Source: Flavobacteriales bacterium | Lineage (GTDB): Bacteria > Bacteroidota > Bacteroidia > Flavobacteriales_G > Salibacteraceae | Assembly: GCA_018660685.1 (NCBI GenBank) | Contig: JABJJW010000004.1 | Span: forward strand, 1-64,000 | Direction of reading: 5' to 3' | DNA: 64,000 nucleotides | In this document: piece after piece, positions 8,805 through 17,210 of the stretch | Position numbering within the stretch: the first letter of the stretch is position 1 | Layout: each line of letters opens with the position of its first letter | Made by a program: the position numbers and the translations under genes | The notes under the pieces: model-generated | What the model saw: the letters and a program-made list of their open reading frames with translations, nothing else | Told to the model about the DNA's origin: nothing | The model's database searches: none

Positions 8805-9149
8805 TTACTTTCCTCCCATTTTAGAGGCTTTCTTCTTTCCACTGTCTTCGGCCTTGTCAGCTGTACCAGACATCTTAGAAGCTTTCTCCTCTCCAGAATC
8901 TACTACTTTCTCGCCGCCCATTTTGCCTTCTTTAGTCGTCTCTTCGACAACTTCTTCAACTTCCTCAGTAACGGCCTCCATCACTTCTTCAGGCGCCTCA
9001 GCAGCTTCATCAGCAGCTTCAGTAGCTTGTTCCATGGTTTCAGCAGTCGCCTCAGCAGGCTCTTCAGTGTGCTCTTCTCCACCCCCGCAAGCGGTGAGAA
9101 TGGCAGCGGCGAAAACTAGCATTGCCGCAATTGTTGTTATTTTTTTCAT
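8805..9149 (-). CDS. Acidic Ala/Glu-rich lipoprotein
   Basis: Short lipoprotein of 114 residues: signal peptide with lipobox LTAC (Cys21), followed by GGGEE, then a low-complexity segment of Glu, Ala and Thr (residues about 26-72) and a Lys/Gly/Ser-rich tail in which KASKMSG/KKASKMGGK recurs. No known domain. The central segment would be a long charged helix or coiled coil. Such lipoproteins are common in Bacteroidota and often have no assigned function. It is convergent with the EGF paralogue 2 gene and shares its terminator. Coding is supported by the clean lipoprotein start; the opposite strand of this low-complexity sequence is open too but has no start context or signal. Confidence 0.75.
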   Translation of the reverse strand: MKKITTIAAMLVFAAAILTACGGGEEHTEEPAEATAETMEQATEAADEAAEAPEEVMEAVTEEVEEVVEETTKEGKMGGEKVVDSGEEKASKMSGTADKAEDSGKKKASKMGGK

Positions 9150-9321
9150 TTGTTTGATGGATTTTCAATTGAAACAAATTAAGTCATATTTCAAAATACC
9201 CACATGGTGTACACTGTCTTTTCGGCAAACTATCTTCTTGATCCAATCAATTCACCTCAAAAAATGGTAAGCACGCGTTTTTCATATATTTACCGCTCTT
9301 AAAAAAACCGCTCGAGATCAT

Positions 9322-9966
9322 ATGAATTTCAGATTATTTCTTCCCTTGACATTCCTTTTCCTTTTGGCAACCACAGCCTGCAACGAATGCATAGGCCCAT
9401 TTGGAAAAGAGAAAGTAGTTTGCAACAATGGTGGAACTTGCAACGACGGTCAATGTGACTGTTTGAAAGGATACTTCGGTGACCGGTGTGAAATTTTAGA
9501 TCTATGCGAGCTCAACGACGTGGATTGTGTTCAAGGGAACTGTGAAGATGGAATTTGCTATTGCGGAGTTGGATATGAAGGAGCTGACTGTTCCGTTGAA
9601 TCCAGAGCCAAATTCATCAGTTCGTACTTATTCATCGAAAGATGCCCTGGGCTCGATACGGTCAATGGCTATACCATGGTTATTACCAGAGATCCATTAG
9701 ACCAAGGAAGAATCGATATTACGAATCTTTTCAATTTTGGGCATTTTCCGATCAACGGCTTCTTCTCCGCCATTAGTGCTGTGGCCAATAAGAATTCTAA
9801 GACATTCACGATCCCTACTCAAGATCCTGATGACAATGGCAAGTCAATCAGCGGTAGCGGGTTGATCAACGATACGGACACCAACAACATCCGTCTCGAG
9901 ATTGATTTTACTATTTCCAATAGTGGCAAAGAATACACCTGTACGATCGACGCGGATAGGATCTAA
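9322..9966 (+). CDS. EGF-module lipoprotein, paralogue 3
   Basis: Lipoprotein of 214 residues with lipobox TTAC (Cys20), then EGF-like modules (CNNGGTCNDGQCDCLKGYFG; then a shorter CVQGNCEDGICYCGVGYEG unit) and the same C-terminal domain as its two neighbours (from RAKFISSYLFIERC to YTCTIDADRI). It is the most diverged of the three. Only 5 bases separate it from the SUI1 gene, so the two are probably cotranscribed even though nothing links their functions. Function unknown; surface exposure is inferred from the lipobox and disulfide-type modules. Confidence 0.85.
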   Translation: MNFRLFLPLTFLFLLATTACNECIGPFGKEKVVCNNGGTCNDGQCDCLKGYFGDRCEILDLCELNDVDCVQGNCEDGICYCGVGYEGADCSVESRAKFISSYLFIERCPGLDTVNGYTMVITRDPLDQGRIDITNLFNFGHFPINGFFSAISAVANKNSKTFTIPTQDPDDNGKSISGSGLINDTDTNNIRLEIDFTISNSGKEYTCTIDADRI

Positions 9967-9971
9967 TTCTG

Positions 9972-10304
9972 ATGTCTAAGAAGAGTAAAGGCGGATACGT
10001 CTATTCTACCAATCCCCATTTTGAGCACGACGATTCTGAAGAGGATGAATCACTTCTTCCTTCTGAACAATTATTGACCCTTCATCGAGAAACAAAAGGC
10101 CGAGCCGGTAAAGCTGTAGCCATTGTAAGAGGGTTTGTTGGGACCGATTCTGACTTAAGCGATCTCGGTAAGAAGCTCAAATCCCATTGCGGCACAGGTG
10201 GTTCAGCAAAGGATGGAGAAATCATCATTCAAGGTGATCAACGAGAAAAAGTCGAAGCTTATCTGAATTCTCAAGGTTATAAGACGAAACGAGTCGGCGG
10301 CTAA
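9972..10304 (+). CDS. SUI1/eIF1-like translation initiation factor (YciH family)
   Basis: Cytoplasmic protein of 110 residues. The N-terminal 45 residues are acidic and probably flexible; the rest is a SUI1 domain (GRAGKAVAIVRGFVG, then LKSHCGTGGSAKDGEIIIQG and a C-terminal LNSQGYKTKRVGG). Bacterial members (YciH) resemble eukaryotic eIF1 and have been shown to influence start-codon or initiator-tRNA discrimination; their exact role is unsettled. It overlaps the convergent symporter gene by 4 bases at its 3' end. Confidence 0.93.
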   Translation: MSKKSKGGYVYSTNPHFEHDDSEEDESLLPSEQLLTLHRETKGRAGKAVAIVRGFVGTDSDLSDLGKKLKSHCGTGGSAKDGEIIIQGDQREKVEAYLNSQGYKTKRVGG

Positions 10305-11956
10305 GCTTTACTCGTTCCTAATACTCCACGAGCGACGAAAGCTGCAGCAATGACTGCAGCGCAGCCAATTGCATTGAACCATAAGAACCCAATGTCTGCC
10401 GTAAAAAACAGCGTCAGAACAACTGCTTCCGCTACGATTGCCGCAATAAAAACTTCCCGGCTACGGAGAAATTTGATGAAGAATGCACAGATAAACACTC
10501 CTAGGATGGTTCCGTAAAACAAGGATCCAAGGATGTTTACCAGTTCAATCAGGTTATCAACGAGTTGCGCAGACAAAGCGAATAGGATAGCAAGTAATCC
10601 CCATCCAACCGTAATCATTTTACTCAAGCGCACATCCGTGCTCCGCTCTGTTTGATCATTACGCAACCGTTTGAAGAAATCATTCATCGTCGTACCAGCC
10701 AGTGCGTTAAGCTCACCGGCCGTGGAAGACATCGCTGCGCTGAATATGACGGCTAGCAACAAGCCAATCGCTCCGTGTGGTAAATATTTCAAGACCCACT
10801 GGATGAACACGTAATCTGAATCTTTGGTTTCAAGTGTGGGGTCAATTTCTGTAGCGAGAACTGCATAGGATTCACTTATGGCGGTTTGCTGATGTTCTAA
10901 AGCTCGTAACTGCTCTTTATTCTGTTCTGGCTCCTTGAGAAACTCCCCTTTCTTTTCACCTAGCGCATTAAACTTAGCAATTAACTGCTCGCCTTCTTCG
11001 GCCCTATCAGAAGTAGAAATGGTTTTTACAACCTGTTCATTGAAATGAATGGGGCGCTCATAGTATTGGTAAAAGACGAAGACAAGAATTCCAATCAACA
11101 ATATGAAAAACTGCATCGGAATTTTCAGAATGGCGTTGAACATCAGCCCCATTCTGCTTTGGCGGATGTTGCTACCCGATAAGTATCGCTGCACTTGTGA
11201 CTGATCAGTTCCGAAATAAGAAAGTGATAGAAACAGTCCACCTGTCAATCCACTCCATATCGTATAGCGCTCATTGATGTCAAAACTGAAATTCACGATT
11301 TCCATCTTCTCGAATGCTCCTGCGATGCTGATGGCTTCACCAAACGAAGCGTGGGGAGATAAGTAAGAGACCAACATGTAAAAGGCATAGAACATTCCTC
11401 CCATGATGACAGCCATTTGCCATTTCTGTGTGAGGCTGACCGCCTTGGTTCCCCCAGTAACCGTGTAAACAATGACCAATACGCCGATAGTAATGTTCAT
11501 GAGATCTAAATCCCAACCGAGAACAGTAGACAGCACAATGGCTGGAGCATAAATCGTGATTCCAGCTGCTAATCCTCTTTGAACCAAAAAGAGAAATGCC
11601 GTGAGCAACCGCATCTTAAGGTCGAAACGTTGCTCGAGGTATTCGTAAGCAGTAAATACGTTGAGTTTGTAGAAGATTGGAATCACCATGACAGATATGA
11701 TGACTAAGGCCAGAGGAAGTCCAAAATAGAATTGAAGAAAGCCCATTCCACTTTCAAAGGCCTGACCAGGAACCGACAGAAATGTAATCGCCGAAGCTTG
11801 AGTAGCCATAACTGATAGTCCAACCGTACCCCAACCTGCGTCACGTCCACCTCTCAGATATGCATTGAGATCCTTTTGCTGGCGCGTACGCCATGTGCCA
11901 TAGCCAACGATGAAGCTGAGCGTAGTGAGAAGTACAACCCAATCAACCCAATTCAT
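10301..11956 (-). CDS. Sodium:solute symporter (SSS family)
   Basis: Inner-membrane protein of 551 residues with about thirteen to fourteen membrane helices and the SSS signature ATQASAITFLSVPGQAF near residues 50-65; a cytoplasmic loop rich in charged residues lies around residues 310-385, and SSTAGELNALAGTTMNDFF follows at about 410. It imports a solute with sodium. The substrate is unknown, but the gene is the last of a coupled operon behind a PIG-L deacetylase, so a sugar or acylated amino-sugar derivative is a reasonable inference. Its ATG overlaps the stop codon of the 34-residue membrane gene (ATGA). Its end overlaps the convergent SUI1 gene by 4 bases. Confidence 0.92.
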   Translation of the reverse strand: MNWVDWVVLLTTLSFIVGYGTWRTRQQKDLNAYLRGGRDAGWGTVGLSVMATQASAITFLSVPGQAFESGMGFLQFYFGLPLALVIISVMVIPIFYKLNVFTAYEYLEQRFDLKMRLLTAFLFLVQRGLAAGITIYAPAIVLSTVLGWDLDLMNITIGVLVIVYTVTGGTKAVSLTQKWQMAVIMGGMFYAFYMLVSYLSPHASFGEAISIAGAFEKMEIVNFSFDINERYTIWSGLTGGLFLSLSYFGTDQSQVQRYLSGSNIRQSRMGLMFNAILKIPMQFFILLIGILVFVFYQYYERPIHFNEQVVKTISTSDRAEEGEQLIAKFNALGEKKGEFLKEPEQNKEQLRALEHQQTAISESYAVLATEIDPTLETKDSDYVFIQWVLKYLPHGAIGLLLAVIFSAAMSSTAGELNALAGTTMNDFFKRLRNDQTERSTDVRLSKMITVGWGLLAILFALSAQLVDNLIELVNILGSLFYGTILGVFICAFFIKFLRSREVFIAAIVAEAVVLTLFFTADIGFLWFNAIGCAAVIAAAFVARGVLGTSKA

Positions 11957-12057
11957 GCGTAGAGATTAGAAATGATGGCATACATGATGATCTGCAAGAC
12001 TAGAAAACCCAGCACAAGGAGGTAGACTAATGACCATTTTTCAGTCTTCTCTTGCAC
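11953..12057 (-). CDS. 34-residue single-helix membrane protein, symporter-associated
   Basis: A tiny gene missed by ordinary length cut-offs. It starts with GTG at 12057, whose G is the last base of the PIG-L stop codon (TAGTG), and ends in a TGA that overlaps the symporter ATG (ATGA). The product has a short charged N-terminus (VQEKTEKWS) and one hydrophobic helix from about residue 9 to 30. Being coupled on both sides leaves little doubt that it is translated. Small single- or two-helix subunits precede several SSS transporters in other bacteria, so a role as an accessory subunit of the symporter is likely; this remains inference. There is no clear ribosome binding site, as expected in this phylum. 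Confidence 0.75.
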   Translation of the reverse strand: MQEKTEKWSLVYLLVLGFLVLQIIMYAIISNLYA

Positions 12058-14516
12058 TACTGTTTGTATTCAATCATATTAACCAGAAGTCTGTAGGCTC
12101 CTGAAACACCAGCGGGGAGTTGCCTAAAGAAGCTGACGCCCGAATAAAAGAAGCTTCCCTCTCCGTGATGGGCTAATAATAGCCCTCCTGTAACATCCTC
12201 TTCTTCTTGGTCATGCCAACCAATCAACGGCGTGTAGGACTTATCCCATTCTCCTGCGAAGTACAATCCGCGCTCTTGAACCCAACCATTCCAGTCAGCA
12301 TTGGTTATTTTATTGGGAACCGCAAAGACCTTATTCTCCGCATCAAGAAGGGAAACCTCAGAATCTTCTTCTGTCACTCGCTTTCTAGACAACGTCAGAG
12401 GTTGTGGTCCGATTTGCTCGACTTTCAAGTCGTAGGTAGTGTTGTACATGACAATCATGTTTCCTCCGCCCTCGACATAGTCATGAAGAAGATCCACGTT
12501 GGAGGCTAGTTCTTCATTTCGGTTAAATGCTCTTATCCCAGTGATGACAGCATCGTATGCTTTCAATTCTTCGGGTGTCATCCCGTTGATCGACTTCTTA
12601 TCAACGTCATAGCCAAGGGAAGCCAAACTTTCATCGATCTCATCTCCTGAGCCTTCGATGTAAAGAATGCGTTTTGATTCGTCCATGCTCAGACTTAACG
12701 GAATCAGCTGAACCACTGCCTTTTCGTGAAGAGCAATTGCTGGAACGTGGTCGTAACTAATGACTTTCTGGTAATGCCCATACTTCTCCCCAGCCCTTTC
12801 CACGGAAAGCTCAAGTGACGTAGCCTTTGAGTTGGACGCCTTCACTTTGATGTCAAATACTTTGCTTTGCCCATTCTTTAACGAGAACGGTTCTCCGCTG
12901 TATTCTACAATCCATCCTTCTGCCCTTGCATTTAGAAGTAAGTCATCCATATCGCTGTGGGCGTTGACCTGTACACTGAATGTTTTGGTTGATCCTTCCG
13001 CTATGATAAGCGAATGCGAGCTTGAACTCAGGGTTACAGGATTAGAATAGATCATCGGCTCAATGATTTCTCCAATCGATCTGTCGCGCCACCTGCGATG
13101 TAACGTGCTCATTCCTCGCAGGTATCGACCATCTACCTTGACAGCATAACCAATTTGCATATCGGTCTCAAACGGTTTACCTATATCACGGTTATCCTCA
13201 AGCTTGTACAACGCACCTTCTTTTTGCTCACGTAACCAGAGCGGATTGCTAACATTTCTAGGTGCGGATAGAGAGCTCTCCCACACGACCATTTGTCCTG
13301 GGGCAGCATCAATAACGGTATCAATTCCCGTATGCTTGATGGTAACTTCTCTAGGTTCATTGGATGAATTAAACACTTCAACCATTACAGGAAATGAAGA
13401 CCGTGTAATAACCTGATCTTCTTTGGAATATACTTCAACTCTTACGCCTGATAAGCGAAGCTTAATCTCATTGTTTTGATCCTGAATCCAACGCATGTCT
13501 CGCTCTTCAGCCCACATACTTCTTTGACCAAGTTTACGGTCAAAATTCTGGGTCAACGATTCCAGATTAGCTTGGTTACTTGTGAAGTTCCACCCCTCGA
13601 CTAATTCTTTCAATGCCGCCTTGTGTTCTGCACTTCTTGACCAAATGCCATCTAGTCCATCGAGGAAGTTTTCGTCAAACGTTCCCTTCATAAACTGCAG
13701 ATACTCGTTTTGAACACCACGCGCTCTGGTTGTCCCAAACGCCTGACATCGATGCTTGCTTCGTGCCATCGATGCAATTTCATTCATTGCTTCCCCTCTT
13801 AAATCGCTATAAACCCCAATGTTGACGCGATGCATCTGCTTCTTCAACAGTCCTTCTGCGTCTAGATTCTCCAGCTCTTTATCCCACCAAGCAGAAGCAT
13901 TCCAGTAAAGCGCCTGTGGTTGCCAAACTCCGAGTTCAGCAACTTGTGTCGGATACACGTTCAGATCTATAGCAAGATCAAATGCCTCCTCAGCAAGTAA
14001 TGCAGACGCTTCGTGATGGCCATGCCCTGCCCTTTCTGTTGGCGGAAACCGTGTAATGATCACATGAGGTCGATACTTGCGAATAACATAGACCACATCT
14101 TTTAGAACTTCTTCCTTTCCCCACTTTTCAAAACTCTCCGTCGCGCTTTTCGAGTAGCCAAAGTCAACAGCCCGAGCAAAGAACTGCTCACCACCATCTA
14201 CTTTACGCGCCTCAAGAAGTTCATAGGTTCGCAATACGCCCAGCGCATCGCCTTTCTCATCTCCAATAAGGTTTTGACCGCCTTGCCCTCTTGTAAGAGA
14301 TAGATAGGCCGTCCTAACATGTTGATCATTCTCCAGCCACGAAATCAAGCGTGTATTTTCGTCGTCTGGATGCGCAGCTAAATAAAGTACCCTCAGGCCG
14401 CGTTCTAGTTCTTGGACATCTCGATAAATATCAACCGAACTTTTAAGTTCAAAATCTTGTCCATTCAGATTTGCAAATCCAATCAGTCCAAGCAATACAG
14501 TTAAGTGAAATTTCAT
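12057..14516 (-). CDS. Secreted PIG-L family deacetylase with C-terminal ThuA/GATase-like domain
   Basis: Protein of 819 residues with a signal peptide (cleavage about residue 19). Residues about 40-300 are a PIG-L (LmbE) domain: the metal motif HPDDE at 49-53 and HGHHEA around 165-170. These enzymes are zinc-dependent N-deacetylases acting on acetylated amino sugars or their conjugates. The middle (about 350-620) consists of NEW3/Ig-like beta domains, and the last 200 residues resemble a ThuA-like class I glutamine-amidotransferase fold (ILYIEGSGDEIDESLASLGY, then AVITGIRAFNRNEEL). Long PIG-L proteins of this build are common in Bacteroidota. First gene of the operon with the small membrane protein and the symporter, so deacetylation outside followed by import is the inferred logic. 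Confidence 0.88.
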   Translation of the reverse strand: MKFHLTVLLGLIGFANLNGQDFELKSSVDIYRDVQELERGLRVLYLAAHPDDENTRLISWLENDQHVRTAYLSLTRGQGGQNLIGDEKGDALGVLRTYELLEARKVDGGEQFFARAVDFGYSKSATESFEKWGKEEVLKDVVYVIRKYRPHVIITRFPPTERAGHGHHEASALLAEEAFDLAIDLNVYPTQVAELGVWQPQALYWNASAWWDKELENLDAEGLLKKQMHRVNIGVYSDLRGEAMNEIASMARSKHRCQAFGTTRARGVQNEYLQFMKGTFDENFLDGLDGIWSRSAEHKAALKELVEGWNFTSNQANLESLTQNFDRKLGQRSMWAEERDMRWIQDQNNEIKLRLSGVRVEVYSKEDQVITRSSFPVMVEVFNSSNEPREVTIKHTGIDTVIDAAPGQMVVWESSLSAPRNVSNPLWLREQKEGALYKLEDNRDIGKPFETDMQIGYAVKVDGRYLRGMSTLHRRWRDRSIGEIIEPMIYSNPVTLSSSSHSLIIAEGSTKTFSVQVNAHSDMDDLLLNARAEGWIVEYSGEPFSLKNGQSKVFDIKVKASNSKATSLELSVERAGEKYGHYQKVISYDHVPAIALHEKAVVQLIPLSLSMDESKRILYIEGSGDEIDESLASLGYDVDKKSINGMTPEELKAYDAVITGIRAFNRNEELASNVDLLHDYVEGGGNMIVMYNTTYDLKVEQIGPQPLTLSRKRVTEEDSEVSLLDAENKVFAVPNKITNADWNGWVQERGLYFAGEWDKSYTPLIGWHDQEEEDVTGGLLLAHHGEGSFFYSGVSFFRQLPAGVSGAYRLLVNMIEYKQ

Positions 14517-14588
14517 TCTCCTCTAATTCACAATTTTCGCATCTCAAAGAAACAATTTCAAACATTCCATTTTAGGGTTTTGTTGCTA

Positions 14589-15932
14589 ATGGTTGTAAAC
14601 GGAAAATATGGTTGGGCTTTGTTGTTGCTTTTCGGCTGCTTTTCCGCCCATACGCTAGCTCAACCGAATTCGAACATCCCCCATTTCAAACATGTTGAGA
14701 AGAGCGTTGATCTGTCTGGCATTGCCATCTCGCAAGTCCCTGTTTACTCTGGAGGAGAACTTGAGAACAGTGTACTTCTAGAAAACGGATACGCCAAATA
14801 TGACATCATCAATGCGGAAGAGTGGCCGCCACAGGGCCAGAACATTGAGGTGACGAAGATTGAAATTGTATTTACTCAATACCCGAAGAAGTACGACGAC
14901 TGGATTACAAATTATGATTTCTTGCTCAGCAAGAGACTCAGCGCTTTGCAAAACCTCGACAGCAAATTGATCAGTCAGACCATCGAATATGAGATAGTTC
15001 TTCAAACCGACTGCGAAAACGAATTCGAAGCAATGCAACTCTTTCATGGAGTTCGCATTCATTACCAAGAGCTGGAAACTACCGTCGGAATCTCAGAAGA
15101 AGATCAAGAACCCCTGATTGAAGAGGATACTCCGAAAAAACCCTCTAGACCAAGCTTGCGAACCCAGGGCTATTTAAAGAAGATCAGGCAATTCATGACG
15201 AAAGGGAAAGGGAAATACCATATGGACTCCACCGTTTTCAAAGTTCTAGAGCGAAACGAATGGCAGAACGCCCACATCGTTACGGACTGGACTGGCAGTA
15301 TGTATGGTTATGGAGCCGAAGCACTGCTCTGGCACACGATGAAAGAATCGGCAAGCCCAATACGTCATTTGACATTCTTCAATGATGGCGATCAAAAGAA
15401 GAACAGGAAGAAGATGCTCGGGAGTACCGGTGGAATTTATACTTCAAATGCCACCTCGATATCGAAGCTGCTAAGACTGATCAAGAAGGTCAAGAATAAG
15501 GGGAATGGTGGGGATAGTCCAGAAAATGACGTTGAGGCCTTGATTGCTGCGCTCAACGAACATCCAGATGAGGCCATTGTTCTAATCGCGGACAACAACA
15601 GTTGCATCCGAGATTATGTGTTGCTAAAATGCCTTGACCGGCCCATCCATGTCATTCTGTGTGGTACACGCAAGGGAATTAACCATCAATACCTGAACTT
15701 AGCTTGGAAGACTGGTGGAAGCGTGCATACCAAGACCATGGACATTGACTCGATTGATCATGAACTGCGAGATGGACGACTTCAAATTTGCACAGTGTTT
15801 TATTCGGTCATGGAAGAAGATAGAATACTTCCGGTTGACCGCAGCTTGGACCGCTTTCAGTACTGCAACCGCTACTATCGAAATCCGAAAAGGAAGAAAA
15901 GAGGGAAGGTCCAAAAGATTGACTGCGACTAG
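14589..15932 (+). CDS. Secreted von Willebrand factor A-like protein
   Basis: Protein of 447 residues with a signal peptide (MVVNGKYGWALLLLFGCFSA, cleaved near AQ at 24-25). The N-terminal 200 residues are unrecognised; the C-terminal half is a vWA-like domain with a MIDAS-type DWTGS at 233-237 and the GGDSPE signature at 307-312, followed by AIVLIADNNS, a strand that fits the vWA fold. The tail is Lys/Arg-rich. vWA domains bind metal and ligand proteins; the function here is unknown. The ATG at 14589 is chosen because it precedes the signal peptide; an upstream in-frame ATG at 14505 would overlap the divergent PIG-L gene. Convergent with the KAS III gene, 13 bases apart. Confidence 0.8.
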   Translation: MVVNGKYGWALLLLFGCFSAHTLAQPNSNIPHFKHVEKSVDLSGIAISQVPVYSGGELENSVLLENGYAKYDIINAEEWPPQGQNIEVTKIEIVFTQYPKKYDDWITNYDFLLSKRLSALQNLDSKLISQTIEYEIVLQTDCENEFEAMQLFHGVRIHYQELETTVGISEEDQEPLIEEDTPKKPSRPSLRTQGYLKKIRQFMTKGKGKYHMDSTVFKVLERNEWQNAHIVTDWTGSMYGYGAEALLWHTMKESASPIRHLTFFNDGDQKKNRKKMLGSTGGIYTSNATSISKLLRLIKKVKNKGNGGDSPENDVEALIAALNEHPDEAIVLIADNNSCIRDYVLLKCLDRPIHVILCGTRKGINHQYLNLAWKTGGSVHTKTMDIDSIDHELRDGRLQICTVFYSVMEEDRILPVDRSLDRFQYCNRYYRNPKRKKRGKVQKIDCD

Positions 15933-15945
15933 GCAACCGATCCTT

Positions 15946-17019
15946 CTATATCTTGTAGCAAACAGCGTTGATGTTCATTCCAGAGCCAACAGATGCGAAT
16001 ATGACGTAATCTCCTTCATGAAGATTGTGTCCCTTATGATCACCGCGCCGAACTCGATCAAAAAGTGTTGGCACTGTAGCAACAGAGCTGTTTCCAAATT
16101 CGTGGACACTCATTGGCATAATGTCCGCAGGAACAACCTTCTCCCCGTAAAGTCTATAGAACCGTTTAACAACGCCCTCATCTAACTTCTCGTTTGCCTG
16201 GTGAATGAATATCTTCTTGATCTTGCTTACATCATCGATTCCTGCAGCTTCTACGCATTCCTTCATTGCAGCAGGAACGTGAGTTAGCGCATATTCATAA
16301 ACCTTTCGTCCATGCATCTTGATGTACCGTATGTTTGGATCCGCTTCTGGATGATTTGACTTTCCCAAGAAAAGAAAGAATGCTTCGTCAATGGTGTGGC
16401 TTAGGCTTGAAGCCGAATAGATTCCAGATTCAGAATCTGCATCTGAATACTCGAGAACTGATGCGCCAGCACCATCCGAAAATATCATGCTATCTCGATC
16501 GTTGTCATCCAGCACTCTCGAAAGTGTTTCAGCTCCAATGACCAATGCTGTTTTAGCGATACCTGCTTTAAAAAAAGCATCTGCTTGAATGACTCCTTGA
16601 ACCCATCCAGGACAACCAAAAAGAATGTCGTAAGCAACGCACCTCGGATTTGAAATCTTAAGGTTGTGCTTAACCCTTGCAGCGAGCGCTGGCAACACAT
16701 CTGTTTGAATAGTTCCTTTTTTGACATCCCCAAAATTGTGAGCGAAAATCAGCTGATCAATTGTCTCTGGATCGATGCCAGAATCCTCAATAGCTCTTTG
16801 TGCAGCAATGGTTCCAATGTCAGACGTATGCATGTTAGGATCGACATATCTCCGAGCTCCAATCCCAGTTATTTCTTCGAATTTTTGTGCGATAACCTCT
16901 GGTGGAGTATCAATCTTGTTTTGATCAGCATCATAAAACGAATGATCACTAAAATCTTGATTCGTCTGTACTTTCTTTGGGATATAATGCCCCGTCCCTG
17001 TAATTATCGTTCTCCTCAT
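15946..17019 (-). CDS. 3-oxoacyl-ACP synthase III family protein (FabH-like)
   Basis: Cytoplasmic thiolase-fold enzyme of 357 residues. The catalytic triad of KAS III can be read directly: Cys136 in FGCPGW, His273 in IHQAN and Asn310 in EFGNSSVATVP. FabH enzymes condense an acyl-CoA starter with malonyl-ACP to begin fatty-acid synthesis; this longer form (FabH is about 320-330) is the second KAS III type often found in Bacteroidota beside the canonical one, sometimes linked to aryl-polyene or other specialised lipids. Its neighbour at 17211 is a fatty-acid desaturase on the same strand, which fits a lipid role. Substrate unknown. Confidence 0.88.
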   Translation of the reverse strand: MRRTIITGTGHYIPKKVQTNQDFSDHSFYDADQNKIDTPPEVIAQKFEEITGIGARRYVDPNMHTSDIGTIAAQRAIEDSGIDPETIDQLIFAHNFGDVKKGTIQTDVLPALAARVKHNLKISNPRCVAYDILFGCPGWVQGVIQADAFFKAGIAKTALVIGAETLSRVLDDNDRDSMIFSDGAGASVLEYSDADSESGIYSASSLSHTIDEAFFLFLGKSNHPEADPNIRYIKMHGRKVYEYALTHVPAAMKECVEAAGIDDVSKIKKIFIHQANEKLDEGVVKRFYRLYGEKVVPADIMPMSVHEFGNSSVATVPTLFDRVRRGDHKGHNLHEGDYVIFASVGSGMNINAVCYKI

Positions 17020-17210
17020 TGCTTAAATCTATTTCGGAGCATCGGCCTGCTCGTCCGTTTCTGATTAACTCTCTGTGCTACCTCTTAGGACATCACAACG
17101 TTCGTGAATTCTTCAGTAATCATTTGGGTATTGTGCTTCTTTTTATCCACATCGACAATGAACAAAACTCAGTTATAAAATGGTAATAGAGTAACTCGAA
17201 CAATCCGGGA

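Noticed and set aside
8772-9270. Plus-strand open frames rich in Ser/Phe/Leu and Ala opposite the acidic lipoprotein gene
   Set aside because: They are the antisense of the low-complexity Glu/Ala lipoprotein at 8805-9149, which has a convincing lipobox and start, whereas these have none.
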